Part shown: positions 1 through 4,504 of the stretch, one piece after another
How the letters are laid out: each line of letters starts with the position of its first letter
How positions within the stretch are numbered: position 1 is the stretch's first letter
DNA from: Pelotomaculum sp. UBA3103
GTDB taxonomy: Bacteria > Bacillota > Desulfotomaculia > Desulfotomaculales > Pelotomaculaceae
Direction of reading: 5' to 3'
Length of the DNA: 5,517 nt
Assembly: GCA_002365855.1 (NCBI GenBank)
Contig: DFAP01000146.1
Location: 1-5,517 of the forward strand
Notes under the pieces: generated by a model
Databases searched by the model: none
What the model saw: the letters and a program-made list of their open reading frames with translations, nothing else
Told to the model about the DNA's origin: nothing
Made by a program: the position numbers and the translations under genes

Positions 1-282
1 TTATAACAAGAAGATGTGAAGTAAAAATAAAATAAATATGAAATATTATAAAGGAGTACTCCTCAAATGTGCACCATAAAATGATAATAGATGTTTAACA
101 TTTATTTCATGATTGGAATACTTCTCATGCATCTTTTCATTCAAGAATACAACCGGGATGATTTTTGGGAGTCAGGGGATTTCACTTTTTCTGAGTTTGT
201 GTTACTTTAAAGCTTGGAAGTTCGTTCGCATTCGAGTAAAGGTGGAGTCTTAATTCAACAATTCAACAACTAGCGCCAATAC
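1..282. other. Upstream intergenic region with a 12-bp palindrome
   Basis: No convincing gene is seen here. Positions 52-63 hold a perfect palindrome, AGGAGTACTCCT, whose left half is also a Shine-Dalgarno core. The ATG after it (67) gives only five codons. A 39-codon plus frame (91-210) has no ribosome binding site. An 8-bp tandem duplication, AATTCAAC twice, sits at 252-267 just before the sigma gene. No strong promoter for the sigma gene could be picked out. A TTGGAA / TAAAGG pair with 17-bp spacing around 214-242 is possible but weak. If the sigma gene has captured an aldo/keto reductase start, this region would be the old reductase promoter region. Confidence 0.4.
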
Positions 283-288
283 AGGAGG
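283..288 (+). promoter_or_regulatory. Ribosome binding site (AGGAGG) that decides the start at 294
   Basis: A perfect AGGAGG lies five bases before ATG 294. The alternative sigma-factor start at ATG 348 has no Shine-Dalgarno sequence in front of it. Translation therefore most likely begins at 294 and includes the aldo/keto reductase-like leader. Confidence 0.75.
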
Positions 289-293
289 GTAAT

Positions 294-347
294 ATGGAGT
301 ACAGAACACTGGGGAAAACAGGGCTAAACATTTCTGTGGTCGGTTCA
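294..347 (+). pseudogene. Relic 5' end of an aldo/keto reductase gene fused in frame to the sigma factor
   Basis: The first 18 codons encode MEYRTLGKTGLNISVVGS. This is close to the characteristic N-terminus of aldo/keto reductases (M-x-Y-R-x-L-G-K-T-G-L-x-V-S-x-x-G-F-G). The similarity ends at residue 17 or 18, and sigma-factor sequence begins at M19. The reductase ribosome binding site is kept and the rest of that gene is absent. The simplest reading is a deletion that joined the reductase start in frame to a sigma gene that had lost its own ribosome binding site. The family match is from memory of the motif and was not searched. Confidence 0.65.
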
Positions 348-1034
348 ATGGAAAATCACGATTCAGCCGAAAACCTCTTTAGTGATTACGGACTGCTTGT
401 TACTTCTATCTGCCGCAGAATGATCCAGGACGAGGAAACAGCAAAAGATGCAGCCCAGGAAGTGTGGTTAGAAATCCTCAAAAGCCTGCCCTCTTTTAAA
501 GGTCTATCTAAAATTTCCACCTGGATTTATACCATCACTTACCGCGTGGTTTTAAAATTTGCCAAAAACGAGAGGCAGTATACCACCAAGTTCCTTGCTG
601 CTTATTTCCATGGCCCGCAGCTCGAAGCGCCTGAGGCTGCTGAACCGGAGAAGCAGTTTTGGATTAAAGAAATGTGCGACAAGTGTCTCACCGGGGTTCT
701 GCACTGCCTGGATAATGACACCCGGATAGCCTTTATTTTCAGGGATATTTCCGGTTTATCATATCAAGAAATCGCTGCCGTTCTGGAAAAAGACGAAACA
801 ACGGTCAGGCAAATGATCTCCCGTTCCAGGCGCAAGTTAAAAAACTTTCTCAATAACGAATGTCTCCTGCACAACCCCGACGGAAACTGCAAATGCCGGA
901 TGAAAAACCTGGTTTTGCAAATCGACCTGCCGGAGGAGTACCGGAAATTAAGACGAACCGTCCACCACATTAATCTCTACCGGGAGTCGGAACAGGTCTT
1001 ACCCAAAAAAAATTACTGGGAAAAGATAATTTGA
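294..1034 (+). CDS. ECF-like sigma-70 family RNA polymerase sigma factor with Cys-rich C-terminal tail
   Basis: A 246-residue sigma factor expected to direct core RNA polymerase to a dedicated promoter set. Region 2 spans about residues 27-95: KDAAQEVWLEIL (51-62) fits the region 2.2 helix and STWIYTITYRV (75-85) fits region 2.4. A short acidic linker follows. Region 4 spans about 134-186 and carries a helix-turn-helix in GLSYQEIAAVLEKDETTVRQ. After region 4 comes a 60-residue tail starting with a Cys motif, C190, C199 and C201 in a CxLxNPxGxCxC pattern, which could bind metal or sense redox. Residues 1-18 do not belong to the sigma fold and match an aldo/keto reductase start. The natural start may have been M19 (348), but only ATG 294 has a good ribosome binding site. 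It lies 70 bp before the cysteine-rich gene and probably shares its mRNA. No anti-sigma gene is visible. The sigma assignment is firm; its regulon is unknown. Confidence 0.88.
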   Translation: MEYRTLGKTGLNISVVGSMENHDSAENLFSDYGLLVTSICRRMIQDEETAKDAAQEVWLEILKSLPSFKGLSKISTWIYTITYRVVLKFAKNERQYTTKFLAAYFHGPQLEAPEAAEPEKQFWIKEMCDKCLTGVLHCLDNDTRIAFIFRDISGLSYQEIAAVLEKDETTVRQMISRSRRKLKNFLNNECLLHNPDGNCKCRMKNLVLQIDLPEEYRKLRRTVHHINLYRESEQVLPKKNYWEKII

Positions 1035-1104
1035 TCGTCACAAAACAACAACCAGCCTCACTTATTAAGTAGAACAAAAAACTACTGCTAAGGAGGCATT
1101 GTAA

Positions 1105-1548
1105 ATGTCAAAGGTCGAAGGCAATTTAAAGTTATTGCAGCTTGTTTACGCAGGTGTTTTGGCTGACGCTGCAGCACAGTTTGCTGCCGAGGGAGTGTTG
1201 GAAAAAGTAACCGAACGAAAAAAAGCGGAACAGGAACGGACGGGAGTAATAATGGCCCGGCAAATGGGTATTACCTGCCCGGAAGAAGTTTTCACCCGTT
1301 TGGCGGAAGTCTTTAACTGTGCCAATTGGACCATCGAGCCCCGACCGGAGGGGTTTTGCGTACAAACAAACACCTGCATGTTGTATGCCTTGGCCAAAAA
1401 AATGAACTCCCCCAGCCCTTGCCGTCTTTACTGCCTCAATCCAATGGAGGGTATGGTCAAAGGCCTTAGCCCGGATTGCGGTTTTAAAGTGGAAGAAACC
1501 CTTTGGAACGGCCAAAGCTGCAGGGTTATAGTAACAAAAGAGAGTTAA
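1105..1548 (+). CDS. Cysteine-rich protein, L-2-amino-thiazoline-4-carboxylic acid hydrolase-like
   Basis: A 147-residue soluble protein with no signal peptide or membrane segment. It has eight cysteines (58, 72, 85, 91, 106, 110, 125, 139). The C-terminal half, with spaced motifs TxxCMLYALAKK, PCRLYCLNPMEGMVKGLSP and ETLWNGQSCRV, resembles small proteins annotated as L-2-amino-thiazoline-4-carboxylic acid hydrolase-like, and loosely the V4R small-ligand fold. Residues 10-55 are helical and charged. The start is ATG 1105, with AGGAGG at 1091-1096 and 8 bp spacing. It follows the sigma gene by 70 bp with no terminator between, so co-transcription is likely. It could be a target of the sigma factor, a ligand or thiol sensor that controls it, or an enzyme. 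The family call is tentative; the gene itself is well supported. Confidence 0.72.
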   Translation: MSKVEGNLKLLQLVYAGVLADAAAQFAAEGVLEKVTERKKAEQERTGVIMARQMGITCPEEVFTRLAEVFNCANWTIEPRPEGFCVQTNTCMLYALAKKMNSPSPCRLYCLNPMEGMVKGLSPDCGFKVEETLWNGQSCRVIVTKES

Positions 1549-1697
1549 GTTTAGCACGTATAAACCACAGGGCGTTATGTAATCAGGATTTATGGTTATC
1601 AATCTTACCTTCGATGCAACCGGGTTTTTAATAATCTCTATCCCTTCTGGGCAGACCATTTTATAAAATATTTTGACACCCAAGAAAAATATTACAG
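1549..1697. other. Intergenic region, possible coding debris on the minus strand
   Basis: No intact gene. On the minus strand an open frame runs leftward from TTG 1683 and reads plausibly as protein (CPEGIEIIKNPVASKV is part of it). It has no ribosome binding site, and it continues far into the antisense of the cysteine-rich gene, so it is not called. No rho-independent terminator follows the stop at 1548. A perfect 14-bp palindrome, CTAAAGCGCTTTAG, marks the right edge (1698-1711). Confidence 0.3.
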
Positions 1698-1814
1698 CTA
1701 AAGCGCTTTAGGATCCCAAAATTTAGCGTTACGAGTAACTTTTTTAAGTCTCTCAAAGAATTCATCGCCTTTTTTAGGATCATTAATCAATGACTTTACC
1801 GCTTGAGCCAGCAT
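1698..1814 (-). pseudogene. 38-codon reading frame, probable 3' remnant of a small gene
   Basis: On the minus strand ATG 1814 opens a 38-codon frame. It includes VKSLINDPKKGDEFFERL in its middle and ends FWDPKAL before a TAG. The composition is typical of a small soluble, charged, helical bacterial protein and codon use is AT-leaning, but the family is not recognised. There is no Shine-Dalgarno sequence before ATG 1814. Immediately upstream lies the G/C-rich repeat, which reads through in the same frame as low-complexity sequence. This suggests the C-terminal end of a gene cut by the repeat rather than a whole gene. The perfect palindrome CTAAAGCGCTTTAG overlaps its last codons and stop. Confidence 0.42.
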
Positions 1815-1818
1815 TTTT

Positions 1819-1882
1819 GGGACAAGGGGACAGGTTTCTTGTCCCCCTTGTCCCTGTCTCCTCATCCCTGTCCCCCCTCGTC
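1819..1882. repeat. REP-like G/C-tract palindromic repeat, copy 1
   Basis: GGGACAAGGGGACA (1819-1832) pairs with TGTCCCCCTTGTCCC (1840-1854) with one bulged base, forming a stable hairpin. A degenerate C-rich tail follows to 1882, with TCCCTGTC repeated at 1851-1858 and 1865-1872. Read on the minus strand, the core is CAAGAAACCTGTCCCCTTG. This matches the core of the second copy at 3900-3936 in the opposite orientation. No T-run follows either side, so it is not a standard terminator. Such GGGGACA/TGTCCCC hairpins are common intergenic repeats in Clostridia, and some are linked to REP-associated IS200-like transposases; that link is background knowledge and no transposase is in this window. 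Confidence 0.7.
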
Positions 1883-1897
1883 CATCGTGCTCCTTTT
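1883..1897 (-). pseudogene. Orphan ribosome binding site and start codon after the Uma2 gene
   Basis: On the minus strand AAAAGGAG (1897-1890) is followed after four bases by ATG (1885-1883), only 19 bp beyond the Uma2 stop, as expected for a second gene of an operon. The frame is lost after seven codons on entering the repeat. It may be the 5' end of the gene whose 3' end survives at 1698-1814, interrupted by the repeat. Confidence 0.35.
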
Positions 1898-1904
1898 AGA
1901 ACGC

Positions 1905-2651
1905 TCACTTAAAGATCCTGTCAAGTTCCACGGACAGTCCTTCAAAAATGTAAGATTGCGCGAATTCTGGTTTTTTGTAAGTGATGTTGCCGCTGATGTT
2001 TTTGTCTTCAAAATGATAAACGGTCACTTCCCTGTTTATCGGGTTTGCAATCCAGTATTCCCTGACGCCGCATGACAAGTAAAGGTCAAGCTTTTTGATC
2101 AAATCCTTGCTCCGCGTACCCTCTGATATAATCTCCACCACAAGTACCGGGACACCCTTATAATAGTCGTTTTCATCCAGCTTTTCCTCAAGGTCACAGA
2201 TGACCATGATATCGGGCTGGACAACATTTATATTCTCCAGGTTTCTCTTGAGTGTAATATCATAAGGGGCAACCAGGGGGATGCATTCTTTACCCTGAAA
2301 CCAGTTGTAAAAAATGCCAAATAGTTCGGTCAAAGCTTTCTGGTGTACGGTTTTAGGTGAGGCTAGCAGGTATATTTCACCATCAATGTATTCGTATCTA
2401 TCCTCGGTATCTTTGGTCAGCTCCAGAAATTCCTCATAGGATGCCTTTCTACCGCCGTAACCGTATACTTCCGCCTTTTCCATTACATCCGTTACCGTAC
2501 CGGACACCGCGCCGCGATCCGAAACCGCATCTCTGATGGCTGACAGTTTTGCTATTTCCATACCGTTTCTTGTAATTATGATATCCTCCCGCGCCGCAAG
2601 CATCAGGTATTTCCCGAAGTTGTTCTGCAGTTCCGTTGAGTTGACTTTCAT
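1905..2651 (-). CDS. Phd/YefM-like antitoxin domain fused to a Uma2-family (DUF820) endonuclease
   Basis: A 248-residue protein of two parts. Residues 1-40 form a Phd/YefM-type DNA-binding N-terminus: VNSTELQNNFGKYL, then EDIIITRNGMEIAKL. After a linker (about 41-70), residues 71-248 are a Uma2 (DUF820) domain of the PD-(D/E)XK nuclease superfamily. Visible landmarks are YEYIDGEIYLLASP (87-99), H103, QPD with D147, LVVEIIS with E173, D183 to K187 (DLIKK), and GVREYW (195-200). D147, E173 and K187 are the likely catalytic set, all present. The start is taken as ATG 2651, because GGAGG (2659-2663) lies 7 bp before it; GTG 2657 is only one base from that site. It has its own strong promoter and a palindromic operator that the antitoxin-like domain may bind. 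The length fits a Uma2 domain (about 180-190 residues) plus the extra N-terminus. The cellular role of Uma2 proteins is poorly known. Confidence 0.88.
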   Translation of the reverse strand: MKVNSTELQNNFGKYLMLAAREDIIITRNGMEIAKLSAIRDAVSDRGAVSGTVTDVMEKAEVYGYGGRKASYEEFLELTKDTEDRYEYIDGEIYLLASPKTVHQKALTELFGIFYNWFQGKECIPLVAPYDITLKRNLENINVVQPDIMVICDLEEKLDENDYYKGVPVLVVEIISEGTRSKDLIKKLDLYLSCGVREYWIANPINREVTVYHFEDKNISGNITYKKPEFAQSYIFEGLSVELDRIFK

Positions 2652-2668
2652 GGACACACCTCCAGTAA

Positions 2669-2697
2669 TAGCTACAATAGCTAAATTAGCTATTGTA
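2669..2697. promoter_or_regulatory. Operator: three TAGCTA palindromes at 9-bp spacing within a perfect inverted repeat
   Basis: TAGCTA, itself a palindrome, occurs at 2669-2674, 2678-2683 and 2687-2692, exactly 9 bp apart. The last two lie in a perfect 12-bp inverted repeat, TACAATAGCTAA (2673-2684) and TTAGCTATTGTA (2686-2697), around a single A. The block begins next to the -10 box of the Uma2 promoter and covers the expected transcription start and leader, ending 5 bp before the ribosome binding site. Phd and YefM repress their own operons by binding short palindromes near the promoter, so this is likely the binding site of the fused antitoxin domain. The binding protein is inferred. Confidence 0.75.
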
Positions 2698-2726
2698 ATT
2701 ATATGCCATTATGGAGGCTGTGTCAA
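2698..2726 (-). promoter_or_regulatory. Consensus sigma-A promoter of the Phd-Uma2 gene
   Basis: On the minus strand TTGACA (2726-2721), a 17-bp spacer and TATAAT (2703-2698) match the housekeeping consensus at all twelve positions. The expected start of transcription is near 2691, inside the TAGCTA operator, giving a leader of about 40 bases. So strong a promoter implies that expression is limited by repression. Confidence 0.88.
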
Positions 2727-2850
2727 GGAAGGCAGTGAACCTCCCCACCTGCCACGTAAAAGACCAAAGGGGTTTTATATTCACCATCATAGAAGGCAAT
2801 ACCGACAGCCCCTGCAGCGGTCAGCCAAGTACTATCCCCGTTTTGCCCAA
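2723..2850 (-). other. Protein-like open frame between rluA-family gene and the Uma2 promoter
   Basis: Beyond the pseudouridine synthase stop, one minus-strand frame stays open for 41 more codons. It reads like a real C-terminus: WLTAAGAVGIAFYDGEYK, then LVFYVAGGEVHCLP and TGA at 2725-2723. The frame extends back inside the synthase gene to a stop codon near 2903, but it has no ATG, GTG or TTG start with a ribosome binding site. It could be the tail of a lost gene, or a product of frameshifting. Its stop overlaps the -35 box of the Uma2 promoter. The family is not recognised. No terminator is visible here for the synthase gene. Confidence 0.35.
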
Positions 2851-3795
2851 CTACTTGCCCCTCGACATAATTAACCTTTGCATATCCTCCGGGAGCGGCG
2901 CTTCAACAACCAGCGCCTCACCGGTTACCGGGTGTTTTAACCCCACCCGGCGGCAGTGCAGGGCCTGCCTGTCAATGCCTTCCGCACGCCCGCCGTAAAG
3001 AGTGTCACCCACCAGCGGGTGTCCGATGTGGCTCATATGCACCCGTATCTGATGGGTGCGCCCGGTCACCAGCCGCAGCCTTACAAGTGTATTGCCAGCC
3101 AAATATTCTTCCACTTGATAATGTGTTATCGCCTGCCTGCCGTCAGGGCTGACCATCCGTTTTGCCTTGCTGTCCCCGCAGCGGTTTATGGGCAGGTCGA
3201 TGGTTCCGCGCTCCAGCGCGAAAAGACCATGCGCGACGGCAAGATACTCCCGCCATAACTCACCGTCGCCCAGCTGCCGGGCCAGCCGGTACCCTGCATG
3301 GGCGTGTTTTGCGATGACTACTAAACCCGAAGTGTCCCGGTCCAGCCTTGTTATGGGACGAAACACCGGCTCAGTTTCATTGCCATAATGGTATAAAATC
3401 GCGTTGGCCAGCGTGTTTTCCTGCTCGTGCTTTAAAGGATGAACCAGCATATTGCATGGCTTGATAACAATCAGAAGATGATCGTCTTCATACGCGATCT
3501 CAATGGGTATGGGCTGAGGCGGCACATCCGTATATCGTGCAAACCGCAGATTTATACTCAGCCTGTCTCCCTCCTGCAGCCGCTTGTTCAGGTAAACGAT
3601 CTGCCCGTTCACCAGCACGCCCGAAGACCGCTTCAGCTTGCGGATCATTCCACGGGAAAAACCCAGGTTTCTTCGCATTATCTTCTCGGCGGTTAGACCT
3701 GCTTCCGCAGCCGCCACCTGATGGTTCAGCTTCAATGGGCCTTCCTCTTTCTCAAAATGACGCTTTATTTTTTCCACCCTGGGTGGTGATTTCAT
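2851..3795 (-). CDS. RluA-family pseudouridine synthase with N-terminal S4 domain
   Basis: Converts specific uridines of structured RNA (usually 23S rRNA, in some members tRNA) to pseudouridine in the cytoplasm. An S4 RNA-binding domain spans about residues 32-85 (FSRGMIRKLKRSSGVLVNG). The catalytic domain begins near 97. Motif II is ITRLDRDTSGLVVIAK, with D152 the predicted catalytic aspartate; the usual His of HRLD is Thr here, a known variation. VTGRTHQIRVHMSHIGHPLVGD (243-264) gives the active-site Arg/His block, and LHCRRVGLKHPVTG (279-292) is the C-terminal motif. At 314 residues it is family-length and complete. ATG 3795 is the longest start but has no clear ribosome binding site. TTG 3735 has GAGGAAGG before it, sits just before the S4 domain and would give 294 residues, so it may be the true start. 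Which RNA it modifies cannot be read from sequence. Confidence 0.93.
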   Translation of the reverse strand: MKSPPRVEKIKRHFEKEEGPLKLNHQVAAAEAGLTAEKIMRRNLGFSRGMIRKLKRSSGVLVNGQIVYLNKRLQEGDRLSINLRFARYTDVPPQPIPIEIAYEDDHLLIVIKPCNMLVHPLKHEQENTLANAILYHYGNETEPVFRPITRLDRDTSGLVVIAKHAHAGYRLARQLGDGELWREYLAVAHGLFALERGTIDLPINRCGDSKAKRMVSPDGRQAITHYQVEEYLAGNTLVRLRLVTGRTHQIRVHMSHIGHPLVGDTLYGGRAEGIDRQALHCRRVGLKHPVTGEALVVEAPLPEDMQRLIMSRGK

Positions 3796-3803
3796 CTCAT
3801 AAT

Positions 3804-3832
3804 CTTATTTTATCATGTCTTGCCTTTGTCAA
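3804..3832 (-). promoter_or_regulatory. Possible promoter of the pseudouridine synthase gene
   Basis: TTGACA (3832-3827) is a perfect -35 box. With 17-bp spacing the -10 is AATAAG (3809-3804), four of six matches. Transcription would begin at about 3797, next to ATG 3795, which leaves no room for a leader there and favours the TTG 3735 start. Confidence 0.4.
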
Positions 3833-3899
3833 GCTTAGCACACAAGTTTTTATTGGTAAATTAATGAATAAACTTAAACATTTATTAACAGAAAGCACA

Positions 3900-3936
3900 T
3901 AGGGGGCAAGCAAGAACCGTCCCCGCTTGCCCCCTA
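3900..3936. repeat. REP-like G/C-tract palindromic repeat, copy 2
   Basis: TAGGGGGCAAGC (3900-3911) and GCTTGCCCCCTA (3925-3936) form a perfect 12-bp inverted repeat around the 13-base loop AAGAACCGTCCCC. The CAAGAACCGTCCCC core is shared with copy 1 (1819-1882, minus orientation). The A/T-rich flanks differ sharply in composition. No T-run follows, so terminator function is doubtful. Confidence 0.75.
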
Positions 3937-3962
3937 GTATAGATATTCTGGGGGGATAATCC

Positions 3963-4148
3963 TTGACTAAGCACCCGAACCAGGTTAAGGCAGGCCAAAT
4001 AACCGAGATATATCAAAAACTAAAAACTGAACTTAAAAACCTGGGGTTTGTATTAGAATGGTACGGGACATATAGAATGAGAAAGGGCAGACATCATCTT
4101 CCTTGCCGGAATCTGTCTACCCTTTCTGCGAGGTGTACTGCAATATAG
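3963..4148 (+). CDS. Possible small hypothetical protein or gene fragment
   Basis: TTG 3963 opens a 61-codon frame with a poor GGGGGGAT ribosome binding site upstream. The first 43 residues look genuine: lysine-rich, helical, including AGQITEIYQKLKTELKNLGF (10-29). The last 18 residues are encoded by the right half of a long hairpin (4080-4127) and look like read-through. The whole may be the 5' stub of a longer gene whose remainder was replaced by the hairpin sequence. No family is recognised. It lies 26 bp after the second REP-like hairpin. Existence as a functional gene is uncertain. Confidence 0.28.
   Translation: MTKHPNQVKAGQITEIYQKLKTELKNLGFVLEWYGTYRMRKGRHHLPCRNLSTLSARCTAI
4080..4127. 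repeat. Long hairpin, 14-bp arms with one mismatch
   Basis: AGAAAGGGCAGACA (4080-4093) pairs with TGTCTACCCTTTCT (4114-4127) at 13 of 14 positions around a 20-base loop. Neither side has a T-run, so it is not a standard intrinsic terminator. It does not resemble the REP-like hairpins. It could be an RNA structure or the end of a small mobile element. Confidence 0.6.
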
Positions 4149-4450
4149 TACGCCCTCCTTTGGAATTTTTGCCCCTTCAACCCCTCTGGCACGGATTTGC
4201 GCTGCTCCCTGCCTGATCAAGCTGTTCCCTGCGAGGCGTGATATTCTGCATCCGGGATTTTCGTTTTTCCGCAGCAGTTGGCGGAAAATTCGGCCAAAAC
4301 CCCGATGGCCCTGTGGTCGTTCAGACTTTTCACTTGCCCTTCTTCAGGGATACACACTTTTGCTTCAGCAGGTCCGTCAACCTCCTCTCGCTGCCAGTGT
4401 TTGCGGGGCACCCCCCGTACTCAGGCCATACCTTTTCTGAGGTTACTTCT
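4128..4450. other. Region with no secure gene, small ORFs only
   Basis: The minus strand holds a 64-codon frame (4217-4411), and a second, overlapping frame with better-looking protein sequence but two in-frame stops. A strong GAGAGGAGG Shine-Dalgarno sequence (4381-4389, minus) is followed directly by TTG and no proper start at normal spacing. GCTGCTCCCTGC (4201-4212) recurs as GCTGTTCCCTGC at 4221-4232. The picture fits a decayed gene downstream of an intact promoter, or a non-coding transcript. Confidence 0.35.
4217..4411 (-). CDS. Possible small ORF downstream of the operator-bearing promoter
   Basis: GTG 4411 opens a 64-codon frame about 33 bases after the start expected from the promoter at 4451-4479. 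The product would be small, charged, without signal or membrane segment, with a CC pair at residues 46-47. The ribosome binding site is poor, just a run of G immediately before GTG, while a much better site (4381-4389) lies inside the frame and serves no start in it. No family is recognised. It may be part of a frameshifted gene, since a neighbouring frame (ending LTDLLKQKCVSLKKGK) also reads like protein. Confidence 0.25.
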   Translation of the reverse strand: MPRKHWQREEVDGPAEAKVCIPEEGQVKSLNDHRAIGVLAEFSANCCGKTKIPDAEYHASQGTA

Positions 4451-4479
4451 ATGATACAACAGATTGAATATTCTGTCAA
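4451..4479 (-). promoter_or_regulatory. Strong minus-strand promoter without an obvious gene
   Basis: TTGACA (4479-4474), a 17-bp spacer and TATCAT (4456-4451) match the sigma-A consensus at 11 of 12 positions. Transcription would start near 4444 and run leftward, away from the secreted-protein gene that ends at 4505. Confidence 0.75.
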
Positions 4480-4498
4480 CATACCCCCCGGCGGTATG
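4480..4498. promoter_or_regulatory. CsoR/FrmR-like C/G-tract palindrome abutting the -35 box
   Basis: CATACCCCCCGGCGGTATG has perfect 6-bp arms CATACC and GGTATG around a C/G centre and touches the -35 box of the minus promoter. Operators of the CsoR/RcnR/FrmR repressor family have this ATACC...GGTAT design with inner C/G tracts. It sits 6 bp after the stop of the secreted-protein gene. It could form a weak RNA hairpin but has no U-run. The metal- or thiol-responsive function is inferred; no repressor gene is in the window. Confidence 0.5.
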
Positions 4499-4504
4499 GT
4501 ATAC

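Noticed and set aside
91..210. 39-codon plus-strand frame (hydrophobic start, then NRDDFWESGDF)
   Set aside because: No ribosome binding site, no recognisable family, and the region is AT-rich, so it is likely chance.
1132..1683. 183-codon minus-strand frame starting at TTG 1683
   Set aside because: Most of it is antisense to the cysteine-rich gene, which has a clear ribosome binding site and protein-like motifs. Only the first 45 codons lie outside it and they lack a start signal.
1819..1854. Rho-independent terminator for the Uma2 gene
   Set aside because: The hairpin is strong but is followed by AAAAA on the transcript strand, not a U-run, and its sequence matches a repeat family.
2536..2998. 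Plus-strand frames of 95 and 112 codons across the Uma2 promoter
   Set aside because: They are antisense to the Uma2 and pseudouridine synthase genes, have no ribosome binding site and encode no recognisable motif.
2956..3902. Several plus-strand frames of 73-121 codons
   Set aside because: All are shadows of the pseudouridine synthase gene, whose catalytic motifs are intact on the minus strand.
1819..3936. CRISPR array or tandem repeat array
   Set aside because: Only two diverged hairpin copies in opposite orientation, 2 kb apart, with genes between them.
4480..4498. CATACC/GGTATG palindrome as a terminator of the secreted-protein gene
   Set aside because: The arms are short and no U-run follows. 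Its position against the -35 box of a strong promoter fits an operator better.
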